64,000 nt of DNA from positions 4,526,001-4,590,000 of the forward strand of contig NZ_JAGPYQ010000001.1 in assembly GCF_018070025.1 (NCBI RefSeq), read 5' to 3'. This document shows positions 18,859 to 27,050 of the stretch, piece after piece (positions within the stretch are counted from its first letter, which is position 1; every line of letters starts with the position of its first letter). The DNA is from Streptomyces liliiviolaceus. Its GTDB lineage: Bacteria > Actinomycetota > Actinomycetes > Streptomycetales > Streptomycetaceae. The position numbers and the translations under genes are program-made. The notes below the pieces were generated by a model, which had not been told where the DNA came from, searched no databases, and was given only the letters and a program-made list of their open reading frames with translations.

Positions 18859-19881
18859 ATGGGCAGGCAGCGTCCCGGCACACCGACGCTGGAGGAAGTC
18901 GCAGCGCTCGCCGGAGTCGGACGGGGGACCGTCTCCCGGGTCATCAACAACGCGGCAGGAGTGCGCCGTTCGACCCGCGTGGCCGTGGAGCGCGCCATCA
19001 CCGAGCTGGGGTACGTACCCAATCTGGCCGCCCGTTCCCTGGCCGGACGGCGTGCAGACGCCGTTGCTCTGGTCATGACGGAGCCGGACTGGCGGCAGTT
19101 CGGTGAGCCCTTCTTCTCGGCCGTCGTCGGCGCCGTCGGCGACGCGTTGACCGACACCGGCGTGCAACTCCTGCTCACCCTGGTCCGTACGGACGTCGAG
19201 CGGCGGCACTTCGTCGAATACGCGCGCGGCGGCCGTGTCGACGGTGTCCTGCTGATGTCCGTGCACGCCGAGGACCCGTTGCCCGACATGCTGTCCGAAG
19301 CGGGCCTGCCCACCGTCCTGTTGGGGCGTCGCTCCGGCGACGAAGCCGTCACCTACGTCGACGCGGACAACGTGGGCGGGGCCCGCAGCGCGGTCGCGCA
19401 CCTGGTGCGCACAGGCCGCACGGCCATCGGGACCATCACTGGGCCACCCGACATGTACGTCGCCCGGAGCCGCTTGCGCGGTTACCGCGAGGGGCTTGAA
19501 CGCGCGGGCCTGGAGATCAGGCCGTCCCGGATCATCGAGGGTGACTTTACGCAGGAGAGCGGACGCCGCGCGACCGCCGAACTCATCGCCAGGGCGCCGG
19601 AGGTGGACGCCGTGCTCGCCGCGTCGGACACGATGGCCGCGGGCGCGCTGGAGGCGCTGCGTGCGGCGGGGCGCCGGGTGCCGCAGGACGTCGCCGTGAT
19701 CGGCTTCGACGACTTCCCGCTGGCCCAGCACACCGAGCCCCGGCTGACGACCGTCCGCCAGCCCATGGAGGAGATGGGCCGCACGATGGTCCAGCTGCTG
19801 TTCGACGTCATGCGGGACACCTCCGGCGCATGGCGCCACGTGATCCTCCGTACGGAGCTGGTGGAGCGCGCCTCGACCTGA
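18859..19881 (+). CDS. LacI-family repressor of the CebR type
   Basis: 340 aa. The ATG at 18859 directly follows GGGGGAGG, so the 21-codon extension upstream is rejected. The N-terminal HTH TLEEVAALAGVGRGTVSRVI includes the hinge helix (LAARSLAG). A periplasmic-binding-protein-like effector domain fills the rest (VDGVLLMS, YVDADNVGGARSAVAHLV, DAVLAASDTMAAGALEAL, AVIGFDDFPLAQHTEP). CebR-type repressors bind cello-oligosaccharides and release a TGGGAGCGCTCCCA operator. Two such sites follow immediately, ahead of a cellulase and an LPMO gene, so this is very probably the local cellulose-utilisation repressor. Confidence 0.92.
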   Translation: MGRQRPGTPTLEEVAALAGVGRGTVSRVINNAAGVRRSTRVAVERAITELGYVPNLAARSLAGRRADAVALVMTEPDWRQFGEPFFSAVVGAVGDALTDTGVQLLLTLVRTDVERRHFVEYARGGRVDGVLLMSVHAEDPLPDMLSEAGLPTVLLGRRSGDEAVTYVDADNVGGARSAVAHLVRTGRTAIGTITGPPDMYVARSRLRGYREGLERAGLEIRPSRIIEGDFTQESGRRATAELIARAPEVDAVLAASDTMAAGALEALRAAGRRVPQDVAVIGFDDFPLAQHTEPRLTTVRQPMEEMGRTMVQLLFDVMRDTSGAWRHVILRTELVERAST

Positions 19882-19891
19882 CGGAAGGTTC

Positions 19892-19905
19892 CGGGAGCGC
19901 TCCCA
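19892..19905. promoter_or_regulatory. CebR-type operator 1
   Basis: CGGGAGCGCTCCCA, one mismatch in the outer base from the 14-bp palindrome known for CebR. It starts 10 bp after the repressor's stop codon. Confidence 0.8.
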
Positions 19906-20030
19906 GCCGCTGTCCGGTCGTGTGGATCACCGTCGTTGAACTGTTGGTTTCGAGACTTCTCCGAGCAGTCGACGCACACAGGGTTGTCAGGGACATGCAC
20001 GACTTCTACAGTTCTGTGCCACCAGCGATC

Positions 20031-20044
20031 TGGGAGCGCTCCCA
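20031..20044. promoter_or_regulatory. CebR-type operator 2
   Basis: TGGGAGCGCTCCCA, a perfect match to the known CebR box, 65 bp before the GH12 start codon, where it can block that promoter. Centre-to-centre distance from operator 1 is 139 bp, so looping is possible. Confidence 0.9.
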
Positions 20045-20109
20045 TCCTTGGGCAGAGGTGATCACGCTCCCCCGGCCCGGTCATTCGCACTCTCCCCGAG
20101 AGGCCCCCC

Positions 20110-21237
20110 ATGCGACCGACACCGCGTCAGACCCACGCTCGACACAGCCTGTTGCCCACGCTCATCACGGTTCTCGCCTCCCTCACCATGCTGCTTTCCG
20201 GGACGGCACAGGCGCACGCGGACACCACGATCTGCGAGCAGTACGGAACGGCCACGATCCAGAACCGATACGTCGTCCAGAACAACCGCTGGGGCACCAG
20301 TGCCACCCAGTGCATCAGCGTGAGCGATTCCGGCTTCCGATTCACCCAGGCGGACGGTGCGGTACCGACCAACGGAGCCCCGAAGTCGTACCCCTCGCTC
20401 TTCAACGGCTGCCACTACACCAGGTGCTCGCCGGGAACCAGCCTCCCGGCGAGGATCGACACCGTCTCGGCGGCCCCCAGCAGCATCTCGTACGGCTACG
20501 TCGACAACGCCACCTACAACGCCTCGTACGACATCTGGCTGGACCCGACGCCCCGCACCGACGGCGTGAACCAGACCGAGATCATGATCTGGTTCAACCG
20601 GGTGGGTCCGATCCAGCCGATCGGTTCGCCGGTCGGTACGGCCTCCGTGGGCGGCCGTACCTGGGAGGTGTGGAGCGGCAGCAACGGCGCCAACGACGTG
20701 CTGTCCTTCGTCGCCCCGTCGGCGATCAGCAGCTGGAGCTTCGACGTCATGGACTTCGTCGACCAGGCGGTCGTCCGCGGACTCGCCCGGTCCGACTGGT
20801 ACCTGACGAGCGTCCAGGCGGGCTTCGAGCCCTGGCAGGGCGGTGCAGGGCTGGCCGTGAACTCCTTCTCCTCCACCGTCTCCACGGGCGGCAGCACGCC
20901 GGGGGACCCCGCTGATCCGGCGGCGTGCACGGTGTCCTACACCGCCACTGTCTGGTCCGGCGGCTTCACGGCGAACGTCACCGTCGGCAACAACGGCCCG
21001 GTTCCGGTCGAGGACTGGCGGCTGGACTTCACCCAGCCCTCCGGCCAGCGGATCACCAGTGCCTGGAACGCCACCGTCGCCCCGGACTCGGGAGCGGTAA
21101 CCGCGCGTCCGCTCGCCCACACCAAGCGGATCGCCGCAGGGGGCAGCCAGTCGTTCGGCTTCCAGGGCACGTATACCGGCGCCTTCGCGAAACCGGCCGG
21201 GTTCACGCTGAACGGCACGGCCTGCGCCACCGCGTGA
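20110..21237 (+). CDS. Secreted GH12 endo-beta-1,4-glucanase with CBM2
   Basis: 375 aa. A basic N-terminus and hydrophobic core (TLITVLASLTMLLSGTAQAHA) form a Sec signal peptide. The GH12 domain spans about residues 40-260, with nucleophile Glu in QTEIMIWFN and acid/base Glu in AGFEPWQGG. A Gly/Pro/Ser linker joins a CBM2 of about 100 residues (CTVSYTATVWSGGFTANVTV to FTLNGTACATA) with paired terminal Cys and surface Trp. It hydrolyses cellulose internally. It is downstream of a perfect CebR operator and followed 140 bp later by an LPMO gene, so the enzymes should be induced together on cellulosic sugars. Confidence 0.95.
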   Translation: MRPTPRQTHARHSLLPTLITVLASLTMLLSGTAQAHADTTICEQYGTATIQNRYVVQNNRWGTSATQCISVSDSGFRFTQADGAVPTNGAPKSYPSLFNGCHYTRCSPGTSLPARIDTVSAAPSSISYGYVDNATYNASYDIWLDPTPRTDGVNQTEIMIWFNRVGPIQPIGSPVGTASVGGRTWEVWSGSNGANDVLSFVAPSAISSWSFDVMDFVDQAVVRGLARSDWYLTSVQAGFEPWQGGAGLAVNSFSSTVSTGGSTPGDPADPAACTVSYTATVWSGGFTANVTVGNNGPVPVEDWRLDFTQPSGQRITSAWNATVAPDSGAVTARPLAHTKRIAAGGSQSFGFQGTYTGAFAKPAGFTLNGTACATA

Positions 21238-21377
21238 CGCCCGGCGGCGGCCGTCGTCGGCCGACCGGTCCGGACAGGTTCGGGCACTCGCACTCTTAGG
21301 TCAAGAAGGCCCAGGACAGCCGAGTACAGCCAAAGACTCGCAAGGGCACGCAAGGACACTCAACGACAGGTGAATCC

Positions 21378-22469
21378 ATGTCATTACCTGTGTCGCTACG
21401 TACGAAGCTCGTCTCCCTCGGGGCGGTGATGGCCGCCCTCCTGGGCGCCCTCGGCCTCACGATCCTCGGCCAGGACAAGGCCGAGGCCCACGGCGTGGCC
21501 ATGATGCCGGGGTCGCGCACCTACCTCTGCCAGCTGGACGCCATCACCGGTACCGGCGCCCTCGATCCGACCAATCCGGCGTGCCGCGCCGCCCTCAACC
21601 AGAGCGGCGCCACGGCGCTGTACAACTGGTTCGCGGTGCTGGACTCCAACGCCGGTGGACGCGGCGCGGGTTACGTTCCGGACGGCAAGCTGTGCAGCGC
21701 CGGCGACCGGTCGCCGTACGACTTCGCCGCCTACAACGCAGCCCGTGCGGACTGGCCGCGGACGCACCTGACGTCCGGGGCCACCATGCGGGTCAAGTAC
21801 AGCAACTGGGCAGCGCACCCGGGCGACTTCCGGGTCTACGTCTCCAAGCCCGGCTGGTCGCCTACCTCTTCACTGGGCTGGGGCGACCTGGATCTGGTCC
21901 AAACGGTCACCAACCCGTCGCAGCAGGGCTCGGCCGGAACCAACGGAGGCCATTACTACTGGGACCTCAGGCTGCCCTCGGGGCGTTCCGGCAATGCGGT
22001 GATCTTCATACAGTGGGTCCGTTCGGACAGCCAGGAGAACTTCTTCTCCTGCTCCGATGTCGTCTTCGACGGCGGCAACGGCGAGGTCACCGGCATCCGT
22101 GACGGCAGCAGTACGCCGACTCCGGAACCGACGACCCCGGCCCCCGACCCGACGCACACCGGTTCCTGCATGGCCGTCTACGAGGTGGTCAACTCCTGGA
22201 GCGGTGGCTTCCAGGGCTCGGTCCAGGTCATGAACCACGGGACGCAGCCGCTCGACGGCTGGGCGGTCCGCTGGAAACCCGGCACCGGCACGAAGATCAA
22301 CAGTGTGTGGAACGGCTCGATGAGCACGGCCTCGGACGGCACGGTCACGGTCCGCAACGCCGACCACAACCGCACCGTGGCTGCCGACGGCAGCACCACG
22401 CTGGGCTTCACGGCATCCTCGACGGGCAACGACCTCCCCGCCGGCTCCATCGTCTGCGTGGACCCGTGA
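21378..22469 (+). CDS. Secreted AA10 lytic polysaccharide monooxygenase with CBM2
   Basis: 363 aa. The signal peptide ends ...DKAEA, and cleavage would expose His38 (HGVAMMPGSR), required as the mature N-terminus. With His147 (YSNWAAHPGDF) it forms the copper histidine brace. The AA10 domain runs to about residue 235. A Pro/Thr linker (TPTPEPTTPAPDPTHT) joins a C-terminal CBM2. The composition matches Streptomyces cellulose-active LPMOs such as the CelS2 type; C1 versus C4 regiospecificity cannot be read from here. No separate CebR box is visible in the 140 bp upstream, so it may be co-transcribed with the GH12 gene. Confidence 0.95.
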   Translation: MSLPVSLRTKLVSLGAVMAALLGALGLTILGQDKAEAHGVAMMPGSRTYLCQLDAITGTGALDPTNPACRAALNQSGATALYNWFAVLDSNAGGRGAGYVPDGKLCSAGDRSPYDFAAYNAARADWPRTHLTSGATMRVKYSNWAAHPGDFRVYVSKPGWSPTSSLGWGDLDLVQTVTNPSQQGSAGTNGGHYYWDLRLPSGRSGNAVIFIQWVRSDSQENFFSCSDVVFDGGNGEVTGIRDGSSTPTPEPTTPAPDPTHTGSCMAVYEVVNSWSGGFQGSVQVMNHGTQPLDGWAVRWKPGTGTKINSVWNGSMSTASDGTVTVRNADHNRTVAADGSTTLGFTASSTGNDLPAGSIVCVDP

Positions 22470-22719
22470 GCCACGGGTCCGGCGGTCGCTGACCAGCCGG
22501 AGGAGGAGCGCGAAGGCCGCGAAGGTTCACCCTCCCCCGCGTCCGGCGCGCACGAGTCGGCATCCGCATCCACATCCACATCCACCGGCGGCCGTGATCC
22601 GGCGGCGGATTCGGATCCGCCGCCAGATGACGACGCCGGGGAGGTGTCGACTTTCGTCGCTCGCAGCAACGACAAGAGGCGGATGCCGACACGGGAGGCC
22701 GAATGTCTATCGTCACCGG

Positions 22720-24456
22720 GTGGACACAGCACAGACCCTTGCCTCCGACCGGTCTCTCCGTTCTCTCCGCTCTCTCGTCGACCGGCTCCTCGCGGCCTCT
22801 CCGTGGTCTCGCGGACGGGTCGCCGGGGAGACCGTGCTCGCCGTCACGCTCGCCACGGCCGCGTGGACCTTCGACGGGAACCCCGGTTTCGGGGCGCGCT
22901 CCCTCGCGTGGGCGCTGGCGGAGGCCGTCCTGTCACTGGCACGGCGCTCCCTGCCGGCGACGGTGCTCGTTCTCTCCTCAACCCTGGCCGGGGTCCTGGC
23001 CGGGGCGACGCCCCTGCTGATGTGCGCGAGCTGGTCGGCGGGCAGCCGCATCGTACGTCCATGGCGAACCCTGGCCGCGTATGCCGCCGGACTCCTCCTG
23101 CACATGGCGCTTTCCGCCAGGACGGCGGCCAGCGAGGAGGTCACGCTGTCGCCGCTGACGACGGCACTTCTGTCGGCGAGCAGCTTCGTGGCCCTCGCGG
23201 TGGTCCCGGGCCTCGCCTCCCGCTACCGCGCGCAGCGTCACGCGCTCCTGGCCGCCCTGCGCCGGCACAACGCCCAACTCCTGCGCGAGCAGGCGATGGT
23301 GGCACGTGAGGCCCGGCTGCTCGAACGGCAGCGCATCGCCCAGGACATGCACGACAGCCTCGGCCACCAGCTCGCCCTGATCGCGGTCCACACCGGCGCC
23401 CTGGAAGTCGATCCGGAGCTGGGCGACCGGCAGCGGGAGGGGGTCGGCATCCTGCGGGAGGCCTCCCGGTCGGCCATGCGCGAACTGCGGGAGGCAGTGG
23501 GCATCCTGCGCGATGACGCCGAGGTACCGGGCGACCGGGGCACGGACCCCTCGGACACGCACCCGACGGCCCGCGTGGCAGCCGCCGTCGACGCTCTCGT
23601 GGAGTCGTCGCGGGCCGCCGGCGCAGATGTCGCGCTGCACCGCTCGGGCGGCGTACGCCCCCTCGCGCCCGCCGCCGACCACGCGGCTTACCGCCTGGTC
23701 CAGGAGGGACTCACCAACGCGCACAAGCACGCGCCAGGCGCGTCCATCACCGTGTCGCTGCGCTATGAACCGGACAGCCTGGTGGTAGAGGTGGCCAACG
23801 GGCCGGTGTCGGCGCCGACGCCCACGCCGGCTGCCGTCAGCGGCGGCCACGGCCTCCCGGGCCTGCGGGAGCGGGCCCGGCTGGTGGGCGGCATGGTGCA
23901 CACGGGCACCACCTCCGACGGGGGCTTCCGGCTGGCCGGCGTACTGCCCTACAGCGGGGGCGAAACGACGTCCGACGCACGCACCGCGACCTCCGTCGAC
24001 GGCGCCTACGACTTTCGGGGGCAGTGGCGCGGGAGTGCCGGGAACGACGATGGAGCGATCATCGACCGTGCAGTTCAGCAAGGGGAGCTCACCGCCATCA
24101 TGAGCAGCAAGAGGAACGTCGCCCTCGGATGCGCCGTCACCGCCGTCGCCCTGATCGTGGGGGTCATCGCCCTCGGGACGTGGGGACTGACGGCCCTGTG
24201 GGACGAGTTCGAGAGCGGCACGATATCGGCCGACACCTACGAGTCAGTGAAAGTCGGAGACACCGAGAGCGACGTGAGGTCCCGGCTGCCCGAGGGCAGT
24301 TCCCTGCTCAGCGACGGCCAGGACAAGCACGGTCCGCCGCTGCCCGAGGGCGCGACGTGCAGCCACTACCTCGACGCGGAGGACGACATCGTCTACCGGT
24401 TCTGTTTCCGTGCGGGGAAACTGGTACAGAAGGAAACCTTCGAGGACGAGCTCTGA
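22720..24456 (+). CDS. NarL-type sensor kinase with an unusual C-terminal membrane/SmpA-like extension
   Basis: 578 aa from the GTG at 22720. Hydrophobic helices occupy about residues 30-165. The HisKA_3 helix RIAQDMHDSLGHQLALIAVH has its phospho-acceptor at about His211. The HATPase_c domain shows VQEGLTNAHKHAPGASITVS and GGHGLPGLRERA and ends near residue 415 (AGVLPYSGGE), where such kinases normally stop. The frame continues without a stop through a linker into one transmembrane helix (ALGCAVTAVALIVGVIALG) and an extracytoplasmic domain, YESVKVGDTESDVRSRLPEG to FCFRAGKLVQKE, resembling the SmpA/BamE-like fold. An internal ATG at 24100 behind AAGGGGAG could start a separate 118-aa product. 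Fusion or a lost stop codon are both possible. Confidence 0.85.
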   Translation: MDTAQTLASDRSLRSLRSLVDRLLAASPWSRGRVAGETVLAVTLATAAWTFDGNPGFGARSLAWALAEAVLSLARRSLPATVLVLSSTLAGVLAGATPLLMCASWSAGSRIVRPWRTLAAYAAGLLLHMALSARTAASEEVTLSPLTTALLSASSFVALAVVPGLASRYRAQRHALLAALRRHNAQLLREQAMVAREARLLERQRIAQDMHDSLGHQLALIAVHTGALEVDPELGDRQREGVGILREASRSAMRELREAVGILRDDAEVPGDRGTDPSDTHPTARVAAAVDALVESSRAAGADVALHRSGGVRPLAPAADHAAYRLVQEGLTNAHKHAPGASITVSLRYEPDSLVVEVANGPVSAPTPTPAAVSGGHGLPGLRERARLVGGMVHTGTTSDGGFRLAGVLPYSGGETTSDARTATSVDGAYDFRGQWRGSAGNDDGAIIDRAVQQGELTAIMSSKRNVALGCAVTAVALIVGVIALGTWGLTALWDEFESGTISADTYESVKVGDTESDVRSRLPEGSSLLSDGQDKHGPPLPEGATCSHYLDAEDDIVYRFCFRAGKLVQKETFEDEL

Positions 24457-24548
24457 CCAGCGGCACTCGACCCTCCTCCGGCCGGATCGGGCATGATGAC
24501 GGGGCTCCACCAACCGTTCGTCACACCGACACCGCCGCAGGAGGCCGC

Positions 24549-25214
24549 GTGATCCGGGTCCTCGTCGCCGACGACGAGCCGCTCATCAGGGCCGGCATCA
24601 GAATGATCCTCACCTCGGCCGACGACATCGACGTGGTCGCCGAAGCCTGCGACGGCCGGGAGGCGGTGGACATCGCGCGGAGCACCGCGGTCGACGTGGC
24701 CCTGCTGGACATCCAGATGCCGGTGCTGGACGGGCTGACCGCGCTGGCCGAACTCGGCCGGGCGGCACCGCACGTGCGCGCACTGATCCTCACGACCTTC
24801 GGTGAGCGCGACAACGTCCTGCGGGCACTGGGTCACGGCGGCGCCGGTTTTCTGCTCAAGGACTCCGCTCCTCAGGAGTTGATCCACGCCGTCCGCGCGG
24901 CCGCGACCGGCAACGCCTACCTCTCCCCCGCGGCCGCCCGCCACGTCGTGGACTCCCTCGCCTCACCCGCGGCCGCTGCCCGCGGCGAGCAGGCCCGCCG
25001 CCGTCTGGCCGGGCTGACCGCGCGGGAGCGCGAGGTACTGGCCCTGCTGGGTGAGGGCCTTTCCAACGCGGACATGGGGGTGCGTCTGCACATGAGCGAG
25101 GCGACGGTGAAGACGTACGTCAGCCGTATCCTCACGAAGCTGGACTGCAGGAACCGGGTCCAGGCCGCGCTGCTGTCCCGCGACGCGGGTCTGGAAGCGG
25201 ACCGGGGTCACTGA
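24549..25214 (+). CDS. NarL/FixJ-family response regulator
   Basis: 221 aa. The GTG at 24549 lies behind GGAGG (IRVLVADDEPLIRAGIRMIL). The receiver has the acidic pair, Asp in VALLDIQMPVLDG, Thr in ILTTFG and Lys in LLKDSAP. The LuxR-type HTH runs LTAREREVLALLGEGLSNAD to TVKTYVSRILTKLDCRNRVQ. It sits 92 bp downstream of the extended sensor kinase and is its cognate partner by position and family. No target is evident; the cellulose genes lie upstream but already have their own repressor. Confidence 0.93.
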   Translation: MIRVLVADDEPLIRAGIRMILTSADDIDVVAEACDGREAVDIARSTAVDVALLDIQMPVLDGLTALAELGRAAPHVRALILTTFGERDNVLRALGHGGAGFLLKDSAPQELIHAVRAAATGNAYLSPAAARHVVDSLASPAAAARGEQARRRLAGLTAREREVLALLGEGLSNADMGVRLHMSEATVKTYVSRILTKLDCRNRVQAALLSRDAGLEADRGH

Positions 25215-25337
25215 TCCGCGCACGACGGTGCGGTTGTCCCGGCTCCGCAGCCAAGTGCTCGTGGTGCAGCGCTCGTGCCGCTCCCTTCGGTCGGCCCGCG
25301 GGGTGTCATGCAGCGGGTGGTTCGGCGCCGCACGGGC

Positions 25338-25681
25338 AGGACATCACGTCAACGACAACGAGGACCCGGCCGGGATCGTCCGCTACTGGCAGGAGCGCGT
25401 AGTTTCTGGAAGCCACTTCTTCATCAGCCATTTCCGCTCCGGCGACAACCGCAGACCACCGACGCCGAACGTGTTCTGCAGAAGACCTTCGGTCGTGGTC
25501 GATGGCGCACGGACGAAGAGATCGAGCGTCTTTTGGATGGACTCGAACTGCTCCCCCAGAAATCGTTCCGGCTTCCCATTGGCGTCCGGAAGTCACCAAG
25601 AACCAGTTCGATGAGAACGGCGAACGAGAGCTCACCGTCTGGGAACGCCTCATTGCCGCAGGAATCGCCCGTAAGACCTGA
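25338..25681 (+). pseudogene. S-adenosyl-methionine methyltransferase (PF04672-type) C-terminal remnant in three frames
   Basis: The three frames in turn give consecutive pieces of one family. GHHVNDNEDPAGIVRYWQE with SGSHFFISHF comes first. VLQKTFGRGRWRTDEEIERL plus LDGLELLP follows. Last comes IVPASHWRPEVTKNQFDENG with LTVWERLIAAGIARKT, ending at TGA 25679-25681. Streptomyces SAM-dependent methyltransferases of this family end with the same order: DDPAGIV, then SHL, a helix, FFDGLELVEPG and WRP. About 110 of about 270 residues remain, with two frameshifts. Dead gene. Confidence 0.75.
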
Positions 25682-26260
25682 TGGGCTGGATGGGTGGGCT
25701 TGCCGGACTCTGAAGTCACTGGATGCGCTCGCGGCGGGATCGCGTCAGGAGGTGGGATCGTGGCGTCGGAGCCGGCCTCAAACCAGGGCTTGCAGGACGA
25801 GCGCGGTGGCTGTGGTCAGCACGGCGGTCGGCAGAATGACTGCTCGCGCGCGGTCGAGGAAGCGCTCGACGACGGGCGTCGGACGTGGTTGCCGCAAGGC
25901 CGTCCGGCGTGTGTCCGCAGTCGTCTCGGTCTCGCGGGCCGTCATCTGTATGTCGGACATGGCGGGGCCCGGCGAATCCGCTCTTTTCTCACTCATCTGC
26001 CCCGGGTGTCCCCCCGAGGGTCTCCGTAACGTCCAGTCGCCGGTATGAGTTCGTTCTGCTACCTGAGCGTTATCAGAGTCAGGAATGCGGGCCGCGGCCC
26101 GCGCGGCTCGTCGCCTTCGCGGCGGGCAGGAGCCGCCCGGGGGACACCTCCGTCACGAGCCGGTCCCGTATACCGACGACGATCCGACGCCGGGGGGGGC
26201 GGTGGCCGAACGTGTCGGCGCATGCCTCACCCTGCGCCTGGCCGGCGCCCTACGCCGTGC
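25682..26260. other. 580 bp mostly without a recognised gene
   Basis: One weak candidate is a 72-aa minus-strand frame (25996 to 25778) that begins MSEKRADSPGPAMSDIQMTA and ends in a hydrophobic helix (AVILPTAVLTTATALVLQAL), as in a tail-anchored protein. It lacks a good ribosome site and has no recognised family. Nothing else is supported. Confidence 0.35.
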
Positions 26261-26635
26261 TCACTTGCGCGTCCAGGCACGGATCTCCGCGGCAGCGCTG
26301 CGTACGTCGAGGGCATCACGGTCGATGCGTTCGGCAAGGTCGGCGGCTGTCTTCGCGGTGACGGTAACGAACAGACCCGAAGCACTGAGATAGGAGGCGG
26401 CGACCACTGCGGCGAACAGCTTGTTACGCGCCTCCAGGGCAGGCACACGCACCAGTTGGTGCATGAGGGCCGCGGCCCGGTGATGCGGTTCGGCATAGAC
26501 GTAGACGTCCATGACCTTGTCAGCATGCCGGGCGACGGCGGCCTGCAGGCTGCCGAAGTCGGTGACCTCCGGATCGTCGGGCAGACTGCGGTGGGCCAGA
26601 TCGAGGAGCCAGGCCCGGTCGATGTGGACGATCAC
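26261..26635 (-). CDS. Fic/Doc-family-like toxin of a type II toxin-antitoxin pair
   Basis: 124 aa from a GTG at 26635. The order HIDRAWLLDLAHRSL, VTDFGSLQAAVARHADKVMD, VYAEPHHRAAALMHQLVRVP, ALEARNKLFAAVVAASYLSA follows the Streptomyces proteins annotated as Fic-family toxin component. The canonical Fic loop HPFxxGNG is not intact: ALEARNKLFA stands where it would be, with Asn but without the second Gly. AMPylation activity is therefore uncertain and the fold is closer to Doc-like proteins. Its GTG overlaps the antitoxin stop (GTGA), so translation is coupled. Confidence 0.75.
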   Translation of the reverse strand: MIVHIDRAWLLDLAHRSLPDDPEVTDFGSLQAAVARHADKVMDVYVYAEPHHRAAALMHQLVRVPALEARNKLFAAVVAASYLSASGLFVTVTAKTAADLAERIDRDALDVRSAAAEIRAWTRK

Positions 26636-26886
26636 GCGGCCTGGCCGTTCCTGTGTGCGGGCGCGGCTCCCTGGGCGTCGGTGCCGAACCGGTCGTCGAA
26701 GTGATCGGCCCACTCGCCGGCGAAATGGTCGGCGGCGGTCAGAAAACGGTGACGCAGGTCGTTGGCCTCGTCGGCAAGGAGCTGACGGGCGTACTCGTTG
26801 ATTTCCATACCGACCGCGGCCGCGCGTTCCTCGATGCCGGCGTATACGGATTCTTCGACGCGCACGTTGATCTGTTTCTTCGCCAT
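26632..26886 (-). CDS. Ribbon-helix-helix-type antitoxin
   Basis: 84 aa. The start AKKQINVRVEESVYAGIEER has the beta-strand plus amphipathic-helix signature of Arc/MetJ proteins, followed by AAAVGMEINEYARQLL. An acidic C-terminal tail (AGEWADHFDDRFGTDAQ) probably wraps the toxin. It lies first in the operon and overlaps the toxin start by 4 bp. The region just upstream of its ATG contains a concentric palindrome, the expected binding site for autoregulation by a dimeric RHH protein or its complex with toxin. Confidence 0.8.
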   Translation of the reverse strand: MAKKQINVRVEESVYAGIEERAAAVGMEINEYARQLLADEANDLRHRFLTAADHFAGEWADHFDDRFGTDAQGAAPAHRNGQAA

Positions 26887-26893
26887 ACGACCA

Positions 26894-26921
26894 CTGTAGC
26901 AAGCTGTACAGGCCGCTACAG
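26894..26921. promoter_or_regulatory. Concentric palindromic operator of the toxin-antitoxin operon
   Basis: Outer arms CTGTAGC (26894-26900) and GCTACAG (26915-26921) and an inner CTGTACAG (26904-26911) share one symmetry centre. The inner and outer repeats both contain TGTA. The site is 7 bp upstream of the antitoxin start codon, so a bound dimer would cover the promoter/start region. Confidence 0.8.
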
Positions 26922-27050
26922 ACGACGAGGCCGGTACCCGGGGAGGGCGTCACCCGGGGAGGGCGATGCCCGCTCCTCATCCTCTGCGTCGGCGGGATCA
27001 TCGGCAGCGCCGTCGACTGGTCCCTGTGGGGCAGCAACATTGACGACGTC

